NCBI RefSeq assembly: GCF_014652375.1
Contig: NZ_BMYR01000005.1
Span: 1 to 64,000, forward strand
From: Alishewanella tabrizica
GTDB lineage: Bacteria; Pseudomonadota; Gammaproteobacteria; Enterobacterales; Alteromonadaceae
DNA: 64,000 bases
Direction of reading: 5' to 3'
Shown: positions 27,603 to 36,500 of the stretch, piece after piece
Layout of the letters: each line of letters begins with the position of its first letter
Position numbering within the stretch: the stretch's first letter is position 1
Position numbers and translations under genes: made by a program
The notes under the pieces: model-generated
The model's input: only the letters and a program-made list of their open reading frames with translations
Told to the model about the DNA's origin: nothing
Database searches by the model: none

Positions 27603-28859
27603 ATGAAATTTTCTTCTTTATCCGTTATAGGGTTAGGGTACATAGGTTTGCCCACAGCAGCTGTTTTTGCCTCAAGAAAAATCAAAGTAATAGGCGTGGA
27701 TGTAAACCAAAAAGCTGTTGATGTCATTAATCAGGGCAAAATTCATATTGTAGAGCCAGATTTAGATATAGTAGTGCACGCCGCAGTAAATGAGGGTTAT
27801 TTAAAAGCGACTACGGTACCACAAGCCGCAGATGCTTTTATTGTTGCAGTGCCTACACCATTTAAAGGTGATAACCACGAGCCAGATTTAAGCTACATTG
27901 AGTCGGCCAGTAAAGCGATAGCACCGGTATTAGCCAAAGGTAATTTGGTTATTTTAGAGTCCACCTCACCAGTGGGTGCCACTGAGCAAATGGCAGCTTG
28001 GCTAGCAGCAGCAAGACCTGATCTTACTTTTCCGCAAACTCATGATGAAAATTCCGATATTCGCATTGCCCATTGCCCCGAACGTGTTTTACCCGGCCAT
28101 GTAATGCGTGAGTTGATTGAGAATGATAGGGTAATTGGCGGTATGACTGAGAAGTGCTCAGCTGCATCGGTGGCTTTATACAAAACCTTTGTACAAGGCG
28201 AGTGCGTGATAACCAATGCACGCACAGCGGAGATGGCAAAGCTTACCGAAAACAGCTTCCGGGATGTCAATATAGCTTTTGCCAATGAATTATCCATGAT
28301 TTGCGATAAGCTCGATATAAATGTGTGGGAACTTATTAAATTGGCTAATCGTCACCCGCGGGTGAACATTCTTCAGCCTGGGCCTGGCGTAGGGGGCCAC
28401 TGTATTGCTGTTGACCCATGGTTTATTGTTAGCAAAACACCCGAACAAGCAAGACTTATTCGTACTACTCGCGAAGTCAACGATAGCAAACCACTATGGG
28501 TTATCGATAAAGTAAAAATTGCTATTGCGGATTTTCTTCAAGCAAACCCTGGAAAAACGGCTAAAGATGTATCCATTGCTTGTTATGGGTTAGCGTTTAA
28601 GCCTGATATTGATGACTTACGGGAAAGCCCTTCAATGTTTATTGCAGAACAGATTATCGCACTGCATGCAGGGCCGGTAGTTTTGATAGAGCCAAATATT
28701 GAGCATCTGCCAGCAAAATTAGCTCAGCAGACTTTAGTATCAAGAGAACAGGCTTATTCAGAATCTGATATTCATTTGTTATTGGTTGATCACAAACCAT
28801 TCAAACAACAAAAGCCGCAGCAGGGCATAATAGTAGATACAAAGGGGATTTGGTTATGA
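27603..28859 (+). CDS. wecC: UDP-N-acetyl-D-mannosamine dehydrogenase (WecC)
   Basis: WecC oxidises UDP-ManNAc to UDP-ManNAcA with NAD. The 418-residue protein has the Rossmann [14 protein letters not shown] (about 9-22), [26 protein letters not shown], the catalytic Cys in [15 protein letters not shown], and the C-terminal [18 protein letters not shown]. It appears intact, although its substrate-supplying partner wecB just upstream is broken. The order wecB-wecC-rmlB resembles the enterobacterial common antigen operon. Its stop overlaps the remnant rmlB start by four bases (ATGA). Confidence 0.94.
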   Translation: MKFSSLSVIGLGYIGLPTAAVFASRKIKVIGVDVNQKAVDVINQGKIHIVEPDLDIVVHAAVNEGYLKATTVPQAADAFIVAVPTPFKGDNHEPDLSYIESASKAIAPVLAKGNLVILESTSPVGATEQMAAWLAAARPDLTFPQTHDENSDIRIAHCPERVLPGHVMRELIENDRVIGGMTEKCSAASVALYKTFVQGECVITNARTAEMAKLTENSFRDVNIAFANELSMICDKLDINVWELIKLANRHPRVNILQPGPGVGGHCIAVDPWFIVSKTPEQARLIRTTREVNDSKPLWVIDKVKIAIADFLQANPGKTAKDVSIACYGLAFKPDIDDLRESPSMFIAEQIIALHAGPVVLIEPNIEHLPAKLAQQTLVSREQAYSESDIHLLLVDHKPFKQQKPQQGIIVDTKGIWL

Positions 28860-29204
28860 AGTTTCTGGTAACCGGCGGTGCCGGTTTTATTGGCTCTGCT
28901 GTGGTGCGTCATATTATCAATGAGACTGCAAATAGTGTTGTTAATGTTGATAAGCTAACATATGCCGGCAATCTGAAATCAGTAGCTAGCATTGCTGACA
29001 GTAATCGCTATGCATTTGAACAGGCTGATATTTGTGATGCTGCGGCCATGGCAGCTCTGTTTGAGAAACATCAGCCTGATGCGTTAATGCATTTAGCGGC
29101 AGAAAGCCATGTCGACCGCTTTACGTAAAACCGTACAATGGTATTTAGATAACAAAGAGTGGTGGCAAGCGGTATTTGATGGTAGTTACCAATTAGAACA
29201 ATGA
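28856..29204 (+). pseudogene. rmlB: dTDP-glucose 4,6-dehydratase remnant with large internal deletion
   Basis: The N-terminal 90 codons are a good Rml[40 protein letters not shown]. After HVDR the sequence jumps, out of frame, to the extreme C-terminus: from about 29127 one reads [20 protein letters not shown] and ends at TGA 29202-29204. About 250 codons of the roughly 355 are missing, including the catalytic region. The product cannot work. The start overlaps the wecC stop, as expected of a former operon member. Confidence 0.88.
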
Positions 29205-29220
29205 GGGCAGGGAGCTTAAC

Positions 29221-29586
29221 ATGGCAGAGTTTAAAGGAATCGTACTAGCTAGTGGCCCTAAATATGCTGGTGATATAGCTGATGCCATAATCAGTATTTG
29301 TGCTCGGATTAAAACCACTGAAGAGACAAGGTGGGGCATCTACCATTTCAGTGGCACGCCTTTTGTCAGTTGGCATCAATTTGCGGTTGCGATATTCAAC
29401 CATGCAGATCGTTTAAAACTTTTAGTTAAAATTCCTGATATTAAGGCGATTACAACTGCAGATTATCCAACGCCTGCAAAGCGTCCAAAATACTCAATGC
29501 TTAATTGCGATAAAATTACTAAACTGTTTGCCATTAAGCCTTCTGATTGGGCTAAGACATTTGAAAACCTTACTTTATATAAGTGA
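29221..29586 (+). pseudogene. fusion remnant: rmlA start joined to rmlD C-terminus
   Basis: The first 11-12 codons, MAEFKGIVLASG, match the beginning of RmlA (glucose-1-phosphate thymidylyltransferase, KGIVLAGGSGTR). They are preceded by a good AGGGAG site. From about codon 13 (PKYAGDIADAIISICAR) the sequence is the C-terminal third of RmlD (dTDP-4-dehydrorhamnose reductase), with GIYHFSGTPFVSWHQFA and PTPAKRPKYSMLNCDKI. A deletion has thus removed most of rmlA and the first part of rmlD. The frame stays open for 121 codons, so a short protein may still be made, but it lacks both active sites. Confidence 0.85.
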
Positions 29587-29591
29587 AGATG

Positions 29592-30089
29592 ATGAAAGTT
29601 ATTGATACAGCGATACCGGAAGTAAAAATTATCGAACCTGTTATATATGGTGATGAACGTGGCTGGTTTATGGAATCATGAAGGTTTATGTGAGCAAATA
29701 GCTCGCCGAGAGTTTGTACAATATAACTAATCGCTTTAACATCGCGTTGTGTTAAGGGTGCTGTTCTATCAAATATCACCATTTGCACAGGATAAAAAGG
29801 TTCCTGCTAAAGCTGGCAGTGTGTTTGATCTAGCAGTTGATATTCGAAAAAAAACTGAGAATTACGGTAGTTAATTGGCTGTATAGTTATCAGCCTATAA
29901 TAAAAGGTGCAGTGGATACCAGAAGAGTTTTTTCATGGATTTCTAGCTCTCAAAGACAACACAAAATTCTATTGTAAAACTACCGGTCATTATAACAAAG
30001 AGTCTGAATGTTATCTTGATTGGAAATCATCTTCTCCAAACATTGAATGGCCGAACCTAGCAAATATAAGCGTAAACGAAAAAGATTAA
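29592..30089 (+). pseudogene. rmlC: decayed dTDP-4-dehydrorhamnose 3,5-epimerase
   Basis: Scattered pieces of RmlC are readable. First comes MKVIDTAIPEVKIIEP and YGDERGWFMES, then TGA at 29679-29681. Then LFYQISPFAQDKK and AGSVFDLAVDIRKK appear before further stops near 29872. Finally WIPEEFFHGFLALKDNTKFY and WPNLA run to TAA at 30089. Several stops and at least one frameshift separate the pieces, and the His of GLHYQ is Phe. The gene is dead and older-looking than the wecB lesion. It marks the right end of a former rmlBADC cassette. Confidence 0.85.
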
Positions 30090-30149
30090 TTAATTCAAAT
30101 TTTTAGCTATAAATTTTATGATGATAAAACCATATTTAGAGGTGTCTTT

Positions 30150-30713
30150 GTGGCATATTTAAGTCAAAATGAAATGGAGAAAATGGGGTTCCGATTCCTT
30201 GGTCGTGGTGTAAAAATAAGTGATAAAGCTTCCATTTACAATCCTGAGAAAATAAGTATTGGCGATGAGTCACGTATTGATGATTTCTGTGTTGTCTCAG
30301 GCTTTGTAGAAATAGGGAAATACTGTCACATTACACCAATGTGCTTAGTCGCGGGTGGGGAGCCCGGAATTATTATGTCGGATTTTGTAACATTAGCCTA
30401 TGGCGTAAAAGTATTTTCTCAAAGCGATGATTATTCAGGCAAGTCTTTAGTCAATTCGAATATTCCTAAGAAGTTTAAACATGAAAAATTTGCTAGAGTA
30501 ATTATAAATAAGCATGTTGTTATTGGTACAAATGCGGTCGTGTTCCCAGGTGTTACAATCGACGAGGGATGCTCTATTGGAGCAATGTCTTTAGTTATAA
30601 AATCAACAAATAGCTGGGGAATATATTTCGGAACACCAGCAATAAGAAGGTCAGAAAGAAGCAAAAATCTTCTGGCTTTGGAAAAAGAATTTCTATCGGA
30701 TTTAAAAAAATGA
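30150..30713 (+). CDS. left-handed beta-helix acyltransferase
   Basis: The 187-residue protein has hexapeptide repeats: ISIGDESRIDDFCVVSG, VEIGKYCHI and HVVIGTNAVVFPGVTIDEGCSIG, with a GEPGI-type loop and SQSDDYSG, as in sugar O- or N-acetyltransferases. The start is GTG at 30150 behind GAGGTG. It overlaps wecE by four bases (ATGA). Because WecE makes dTDP-4-amino-4,6-dideoxygalactose, this enzyme may N-acylate that amino sugar, the role WecD (a GNAT enzyme) has in E. coli. This is inferred from the pairing. The gene is very AT-rich and begins the low-GC block. Confidence 0.82.
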   Translation: MAYLSQNEMEKMGFRFLGRGVKISDKASIYNPEKISIGDESRIDDFCVVSGFVEIGKYCHITPMCLVAGGEPGIIMSDFVTLAYGVKVFSQSDDYSGKSLVNSNIPKKFKHEKFARVIINKHVVIGTNAVVFPGVTIDEGCSIGAMSLVIKSTNSWGIYFGTPAIRRSERSKNLLALEKEFLSDLKK

Positions 30714-31840
30714 TTCCTTTTAATAAACCACTACTTGTTAATAACGAAATTAGGTACATTACAGACTCAGTTGCATCTGGGAAAATATCTGGTGATGGAA
30801 AGTATACAAAGTTATGTCATAAATTCTTTGAAAATGAGCAGGGTTTTAAAAAAGCCCTTTTAACAACATCTTGTACAGACGCCTTAGAAATGGCTGCAAT
30901 ACTAATTGACATAAAACCGGGTGACGAGGTAATTGCCCCTTCATATACTTTCGTATCTACAGTAAATGCGTTTGTATTAAGAGGTGCAAAAATTATTTTT
31001 GCAGACAGCTGTAGTGATAATCCAAATATAGATCCTAATCATATTGAAAAGCTTATTACATCTAAAACAAAAGCAATAGTTGTTGTGCATTACGCTGGTG
31101 TAGCTTGTGATATGGATAAAATTATGAGTATCGCATCGAAAAATAGTTTATTTGTAGTAGAGGATGCAGCTCAAGCAATTGATTCCTATTATAAAGATAA
31201 GCGGTTAGGTTCGATTGGTGACTTTGGAGCTTTTTCGTTCCATGAAACGAAAAACATAATCGCTGGTGAGGGTGGTTTACTTACTATTAATAAAGACCAA
31301 TATGTAAGAAGAGCCGAAATAATAAGAGAGAAAGGAACCAATCGCACATCTTTCTTTCGTGGTGAAGTAGATAAATATGGTTGGGTTGACATTGGTTCTT
31401 CTTTTTTACCATCAGATATAATAGCGGCGTATCTGTTTGCTCAGTTGGAGAATATCGAATTAATTCAGACTAGGAGAAAAGAATTATGGATTCGATATTA
31501 CCAAAAGCTAAGTACCTTAGAATTGTCAAATAAAATTTTGTTACCTGTAATTCCAGATTATGCTACTAACAATGCGCACATGTTTTATATGGTATGTAGG
31601 AATCTAGATGAGCGTTCTAGATTGATTGCATTTTTGAAAGATAATAAAGTGTCAGCAGTTTTTCACTATATATCTTTACACAAGAGTCCATATTTTGAAG
31701 GAGAATATTCAGGGGAGCCATTATTGAATTGTGAAAAGTATAGCGATAGATTAGTTAGGTTGCCTCTATTTTATGAACTTAAATTTGAAGATGTAGATTA
31801 TATAGTGAGTTTAATCAACCAGTTTTATACTGAGGAATAG
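30710..31840 (+). CDS. wecE: dTDP-4-amino-4,6-dideoxygalactose transaminase (WecE/RffA)
   Basis: A PLP-dependent aminotransferase of the DegT/DnrJ/EryC1 family that converts dTDP-4-keto-6-deoxyglucose to dTDP-Fuc4N. The 376-residue length equals E. coli WecE, and long stretches match: GDEVIAPSYTFVSTVNAFVL, VVHYAGVACDMDKIM, FVVEDAAQAIDSYY, the PLP lysine in SFHETKN (about 181), REKGTNRTSFFRGEVDKYGW and DIGSSFLPSDI. The substrate needs RmlA and RmlB, both destroyed just upstream, so it depends on copies elsewhere in the genome. AT-rich codon use differs from wecC. Confidence 0.93.
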   Translation: MIPFNKPLLVNNEIRYITDSVASGKISGDGKYTKLCHKFFENEQGFKKALLTTSCTDALEMAAILIDIKPGDEVIAPSYTFVSTVNAFVLRGAKIIFADSCSDNPNIDPNHIEKLITSKTKAIVVVHYAGVACDMDKIMSIASKNSLFVVEDAAQAIDSYYKDKRLGSIGDFGAFSFHETKNIIAGEGGLLTINKDQYVRRAEIIREKGTNRTSFFRGEVDKYGWVDIGSSFLPSDIIAAYLFAQLENIELIQTRRKELWIRYYQKLSTLELSNKILLPVIPDYATNNAHMFYMVCRNLDERSRLIAFLKDNKVSAVFHYISLHKSPYFEGEYSGEPLLNCEKYSDRLVRLPLFYELKFEDVDYIVSLINQFYTEE

Positions 31841-31844
31841 TTTT

Positions 31845-33359
31845 TTGTTATTAAAGTTATCGTCACTATATACAGCACAGATTCTAAAAGCTGTGCTTCC
31901 TCTTGTATTTATCCCGTTGATAATCGCTGAAGTGGGTATTCAGCAATATGGTCTAGTGTCTTTCATGTTGTTGATGATGTCCTTTTTAGGCCTGCTTGAT
32001 GCAGGTATGAGCGGGGGCATGGTAAGAGTTTTATCAATTAGCAAGACTAATATTGAAGAGTTTACAGCTGCATTAAATTTATGGTTAAAGATTTTCCTAT
32101 TCATTCTAGGGGTATCTGTTTTTATTTTTTTACTTTTTTTTATTGGTGCTGACTATCTTACATTTTATTGGTTTGAAGCCGACTTGTCATTAAACTTAAT
32201 GAACCAAAGTTTAATTATCATAGGTATAATTTTGTCCTTAACCTTTTTAAAAGGATACTTAACTAGCAAACTTGTGGGGTTTGAGAAGCAAGTCCAGTTA
32301 TCAGTTTGGCAAGTGGTAATAACTTCATGCCAATATATTATACCTTATTATATATTGAAAGTTTACGAAGCAAATGTAGATGTGTATTTAGCAGTAGTTG
32401 CTTTTTTTTGTTTTATCGATTGTATAGTTATGTATTTTTTGGGTCTTTTATACTCAAAACGGATAATAAAAATAATATCTTTTTATGATGAAAAAGCAAA
32501 AATAAATTTCGATAAAAACGAATATCAGCTATCAAGCTTCATCAAGAACTGTCTGCATCTATCTGGCTTAACTATAATATGGACAGTAGCGTCTCAAATA
32601 GATAAGCTGATATTATCTAAATATGTTTCTTTAGAAACATTTAGCTACTATCAAATTGCAGCTCAGGTTGCATTAAGTGTTAATTTAGTAATCATGCCTC
32701 TTAATCAATTTTTAATGCCAAGGCTGACAAGTCTCTACAGCTCTGGTGATTTTTCAAGTTATTCACGACTTATAGTTAAGTTTTTTACAATTTTTGTTTT
32801 GTTTTTTGCGCTATTTACTCCAATGTATTTTTATTTTGGGAAGTATATATTAAGTTTTTGGCTTGGAGATATCACCTTGACAGAAAACGTTAACATGTAC
32901 CTGAAATGGCTAGTGCTTTCAGCAGTTATACAATCATTTTCAAATTTTATATTTCTATTTTATTACTCAATAAATCGTCTAAATCGACAGTTTTTTGCTT
33001 ATTTAATCTACAGTCTTATAACTATTCCTGGCAGTATAGTTGCTGCGGTTAAATATGGAGCGGAGGTATGTGCAATATTTAGTCTTATGTCTTCTCTTGT
33101 GTTTTTTATTTTTTGGGGATTAATTACTCTAAAAAAATATTTCAAGAAACCTCAGTTGAAGATGTTTTTTCTCCCAGTTTTTGTTTTTATTTCTTCTACG
33201 CTTTGTCTTCATGTTGTTAATCTCTTTCTAAGAGGGGAATATTTAACTCATCAGTTTATTTTATTTTTATTGTTATATATTTTAGTTTTTTATTATGTTT
33301 GTATTTACATTTCGAGATTTTCAAGCTCAAAAACTGGCGCTGTAGGGGTGAAGTTTTAA
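31845..33359 (+). CDS. wzx: Wzx-type oligosaccharide flippase
   Basis: The 504-residue protein is almost entirely hydrophobic with about 12-14 membrane helices and charged short loops, the MATE/PST (MOP) superfamily pattern. The N-terminus LYTAQILKAVLPLVFIPLII and the central SQIDKLILSKYVSLETFSYYQIA segment are typical of O-antigen Wzx proteins. It would flip the lipid-linked repeat unit across the inner membrane. The TTG start at 31845 is supported by GAGGAA at 31832-31837. Very AT-rich. Pairs with the Wzy candidate at 34296. Confidence 0.88.
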   Translation: MLLKLSSLYTAQILKAVLPLVFIPLIIAEVGIQQYGLVSFMLLMMSFLGLLDAGMSGGMVRVLSISKTNIEEFTAALNLWLKIFLFILGVSVFIFLLFFIGADYLTFYWFEADLSLNLMNQSLIIIGIILSLTFLKGYLTSKLVGFEKQVQLSVWQVVITSCQYIIPYYILKVYEANVDVYLAVVAFFCFIDCIVMYFLGLLYSKRIIKIISFYDEKAKINFDKNEYQLSSFIKNCLHLSGLTIIWTVASQIDKLILSKYVSLETFSYYQIAAQVALSVNLVIMPLNQFLMPRLTSLYSSGDFSSYSRLIVKFFTIFVLFFALFTPMYFYFGKYILSFWLGDITLTENVNMYLKWLVLSAVIQSFSNFIFLFYYSINRLNRQFFAYLIYSLITIPGSIVAAVKYGAEVCAIFSLMSSLVFFIFWGLITLKKYFKKPQLKMFFLPVFVFISSTLCLHVVNLFLRGEYLTHQFILFLLLYILVFYYVCIYISRFSSSKTGAVGVKF

Positions 33360-34282
33360 TGGCTAAATTTTTAATTTTTACACCATCATATGATGAAAAA
33401 AGCGGTGGCGTAGTGGTTTTACATAAACTATGTCACGTTTTAAATGAGCTGGGTTATAGCTCATATTTGTTTCCTTATGCATATACCTATGAGATTAACA
33501 GATTTAATTTCTTTAAAAATGTTTTCAATTTTTTAAAATGGTCTGTTTTCACTTCTATTAAAGGTTTCAAAACAAATAGTAATTTTAAAACTCCTGTTTA
33601 TAAGGGTTCTATTGATAATTTGGATGATTTTATTGTTGTCTATCCTGAAGTTGTATTTGGTAATCCTCTAAGAGCAAAAAATGTTGTTAGATGGCTATTA
33701 CATCAACCTGGTTTTCATGAAAAACGTTTTTATTTTAGTTCTGGCGAATTAATTTTTAAATTTAATTCCGCTATAAAGGATTTTAGTTTTCCTGGTTCTT
33801 GTACTTCACCAAACGAGCTCAAAGTCATTCACTATCCTTTGGAGTATTATAATTTATCAAATGCGTCTAAAAATAGAAGCGGTTATGCATACTGCATACG
33901 GAAAGGTAAAGGAAAGGCCTTTATTAAAGATCATTCAGGTGATATTTTGATAGATAATCTTTCACATGAAGAAGTTTCAAAAATATTTAAGAAAGTAGAG
34001 TTCTTTGTTAGTTATGACACATATACAGCATATTCTATATTTGCGGTTCTTTGTGGATCTAAGTCTATAGTAATTGGTGATGAAGGTGTTTCAGAAGTAT
34101 CTTGGTATCCTAATCAAGATGATCGTCATGGTTTAGCTTATGGATTCGAAAAAATAAAATGGGCAGATGACACTAAAAATTTAGTACTTCCTCATATACA
34201 GAATGAGATAAATAAAGTTTCTGATTCAGTTAATGCTTTTGCGAAAGAGAGTATTGATTATTTTGGTTTAGTTAAAATTTAA
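33359..34282 (+). CDS. putative glycosyltransferase of unknown specificity
   Basis: The 307-residue protein starts AKFLIFTPSYDEKSGGVVVLHKL, like the N-terminus of GT-B transferases (a GG motif before a helix). Later it has VVYPEVVFGNPLRAKNVVRWLLHQPG and a C-terminal region (VEFFVSYDTYTAYSIFAVLCGSKSIVIGDEG) that resembles the nucleotide-sugar side of such enzymes, as in WavQ-like proteins. No DxD motif is expected for GT-B. The ATG at 33359 overlaps the wzx stop by one base (TAATG). Function as a serotype-specific transferase is inferred from position between wzx and wzy. Strongly AT-rich. Confidence 0.65.
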   Translation: MAKFLIFTPSYDEKSGGVVVLHKLCHVLNELGYSSYLFPYAYTYEINRFNFFKNVFNFLKWSVFTSIKGFKTNSNFKTPVYKGSIDNLDDFIVVYPEVVFGNPLRAKNVVRWLLHQPGFHEKRFYFSSGELIFKFNSAIKDFSFPGSCTSPNELKVIHYPLEYYNLSNASKNRSGYAYCIRKGKGKAFIKDHSGDILIDNLSHEEVSKIFKKVEFFVSYDTYTAYSIFAVLCGSKSIVIGDEGVSEVSWYPNQDDRHGLAYGFEKIKWADDTKNLVLPHIQNEINKVSDSVNAFAKESIDYFGLVKI

Positions 34283-34295
34283 TAGTGACTATTTA

Positions 34296-35552
34296 ATGTC
34301 TAACTTTTCCTTTAATCAATACCCAAAAAAATTTTTTGATATTAAATCGTTTTTGATGCGTATCCCTTTGCTTGTTATTCTATTTGCACCCGCTGCGAGT
34401 TTTGGTGTTTTTTATTCCATCGTTTTTGTCATGTTAATGCCTTTTGTTTTTTTTGGTTCTAGGTTTTATGCTAAGGTGCCTGCTCTTTTTTTTACATATA
34501 TATTTCTTTTTTACCTTTCTTTTTCTCTAGCTAAAGCAATTTATTTTGACAGCTTGTCTGATATTAAAGAGATGGTTAAAGTTTTTTGTTTTTTGGTTGT
34601 TTTTTTATCTGTAAACGATAAAACCTTTAAGTACTTTCATAATTTACTAATTCTATACTTGGCAATCGATTTTACTATTTCTTTGATGCAATTTACTCAT
34701 TTCAGCAATTATTTTACGCTATTTGTTTCAGATCTTTATAACAGTAAATCACATAGCGAGTTTTCTTTTTCACTAAGTAGCGTAAGGGCATTGGGTCTTT
34801 CGCCTGGACCAGGCCAGCATGGTGTGTTAGCAGTCTTTAGTTTTGCCTTTTTTATTATAAGAGCTAATTACTCAAATAGAACTGTATCTAGCTATATCGG
34901 AATACTTCTATCTTTCTCAATTGTTGCGCTTGCTCAATCTAAGACGGCTATATTAGTTTTATTGATTTTAATGTTTATCTTTTTCTTTTTGGTTATCATC
35001 ACTAAAAAATTTACTTACGTATTCATGATGTCGATTGTATTTTTTGCTTTATTTTGTTTTGCGTTTGTGTTCTGGGATGTTTTGATTAACACTTTTTATG
35101 ATTTAAAAAGGCTAACCGAATTAGGTCTTCAAGTCTCTTCGATGAGTGCGAGGGTAGATATATGGAATGCCCAAATTAGTGCCGTTATAAACTCGAACTT
35201 TTTCTTAATACTATTTGGAGCAGGTCGCTCATTTCTAGATAACTTAGACATTTACAATAAAAGTTTTGATAACGATTATGTTTACATTTTTGTAATGTAT
35301 GGTTTTTTTGGAGTTTTAGCTTTGTTTTTTTTGATGTTTTACATCTTTAAAAATTTGATTGTTTTTTCCAAAATTTCAGATGTTTCAAAGATTGTAACCT
35401 TCGTTTTTGTTGCAGGTTTTATTACATCATTTAGTTTGGATTTCTTTTTTGATGTAAAAGTTTTAGCTCTTCTTGCTTATTTGTTGCGAGTTGCACTTAA
35501 TATTCGCAATGAAGAGAATGCGGTGCGTGAGGGATTGCGATTTAAATCTTAA
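34296..35552 (+). CDS. wzy: Wzy-type O-antigen/capsule polymerase
   Basis: The 418-residue integral membrane protein has about 10-12 predicted helices and a larger loop in the second half (about 260-320), the usual Wzy pattern. A conserved-type segment SVRALGLSPGPGQHGVLAVF (about 160) and the periplasmic RVDIWNAQISAVINSNFFLILFGAG resemble O-antigen ligase/polymerase family members. Wzy sequences are poorly conserved, so the call rests on topology and on its place after wzx. It would polymerise repeat units in the periplasm under control of the Wzz protein upstream. Extremely AT-rich. Confidence 0.78.
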   Translation: MSNFSFNQYPKKFFDIKSFLMRIPLLVILFAPAASFGVFYSIVFVMLMPFVFFGSRFYAKVPALFFTYIFLFYLSFSLAKAIYFDSLSDIKEMVKVFCFLVVFLSVNDKTFKYFHNLLILYLAIDFTISLMQFTHFSNYFTLFVSDLYNSKSHSEFSFSLSSVRALGLSPGPGQHGVLAVFSFAFFIIRANYSNRTVSSYIGILLSFSIVALAQSKTAILVLLILMFIFFFLVIITKKFTYVFMMSIVFFALFCFAFVFWDVLINTFYDLKRLTELGLQVSSMSARVDIWNAQISAVINSNFFLILFGAGRSFLDNLDIYNKSFDNDYVYIFVMYGFFGVLALFFLMFYIFKNLIVFSKISDVSKIVTFVFVAGFITSFSLDFFFDVKVLALLAYLLRVALNIRNEENAVREGLRFKS

Positions 35553-35659
35553 AATTTAATTATCTCCTTATTATTTTTTATGAAAATTATGCTGAACTGC
35601 TTTTTTTTCTTAGTTTGATTCGGTTTTTGAATTTTTTATTTTATCCTAAGGTGTCAATA

Positions 35660-36487
35660 GTGTGTCTAATAGTTTTTGTTGTTACTAACTTTAATAATAC
35701 AACTTACACAGAAAAAATGCTTGATTCATTATCAAGTTTGTCTGGTGTTACCAAGGTCTATGTTGTCGATAATTCCAGCGTTGATGAAGAAAAGGAAAAA
35801 TTGGTATCTCTTCAATCAAAGCATAAACATTGGGTAACAGCGATTTTTAATGATAAGAATCATGGTTACTTTGAAGGGCTTAATATAGGTATTCGTATAG
35901 CCAAAAAAGAAAACTCTGAAATTTCCTACATGGTAGTTGGCAATAATGATTTAATTTTTCCAGACGACTTTGACAAGCAATTAGATGTTTGTAGTTCTGT
36001 TTTTGACAAATATCCTGTTGTTTCTCCTGATATTCGCATGCTTGATGGAACTCCGCAAAACCCGCATGTCATTTCAGGTATTAGCAAGAAACGTGAATTT
36101 GTTTATGACCTTTATCATTCTAGCTATTGGCTTGCGGGTCTTATAGTTCGACTTGCTAAAATTACTCATCGTTTTACTGACAGAAAAGACGAACAACAAC
36201 ATGCAGTAGCTCAAGAGATACATCAAGGTTATGGTGCGTGTTATATTTTAACACCGAAATTTTTTGACCATTTTGATGAGCTTTGGGCCCCTACATTCTT
36301 GATGTATGAAGAGTTCTTTTTATCAAAGCAACTTGAGCAAAAGGGCTTTAAAACGTACTATGAGCCTCGAATTTCGGTAACTCATTACTGCCATGCATCT
36401 ACGGGTATGATCCCTGGCAAGTTGAAGTGGCAATATTCTCGCCAAGCGCACAAAGAATACCGCAAATATGTAAAAGTTTGGCCATAA
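35660..36487 (+). CDS. family 2 glycosyltransferase
   Basis: About 275 residues with a GT-A fold: IVFVVTNFNNTTYTEKMLDSL, VYVVDNSSVDEE, NHGYFEGLNIGIRIA, VVGNNDLIFPDDF (the metal/sugar site) and GACYILTPKFFDHFDELW. This is close to rhamnosyltransferase-type GT2 enzymes, notable because the rhamnose genes in this locus are dead. The start is uncertain: the GTG at 35660 follows AAGG (35648-35651) at good spacing and gives a normal GT2 N-terminus, whereas a TTG at 35615 would add 15 hydrophobic residues. Last gene of the AT-rich block. Confidence 0.85.
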   Translation: MCLIVFVVTNFNNTTYTEKMLDSLSSLSGVTKVYVVDNSSVDEEKEKLVSLQSKHKHWVTAIFNDKNHGYFEGLNIGIRIAKKENSEISYMVVGNNDLIFPDDFDKQLDVCSSVFDKYPVVSPDIRMLDGTPQNPHVISGISKKREFVYDLYHSSYWLAGLIVRLAKITHRFTDRKDEQQHAVAQEIHQGYGACYILTPKFFDHFDELWAPTFLMYEEFFLSKQLEQKGFKTYYEPRISVTHYCHASTGMIPGKLKWQYSRQAHKEYRKYVKVWP

Positions 36488-36500
36488 AGGATAGTTATTA

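Noticed and set aside
29221-29586. Novel 121-residue protein
   Set aside because: Its start matches RmlA and its body RmlD, so it is a deletion fusion rather than a new family.
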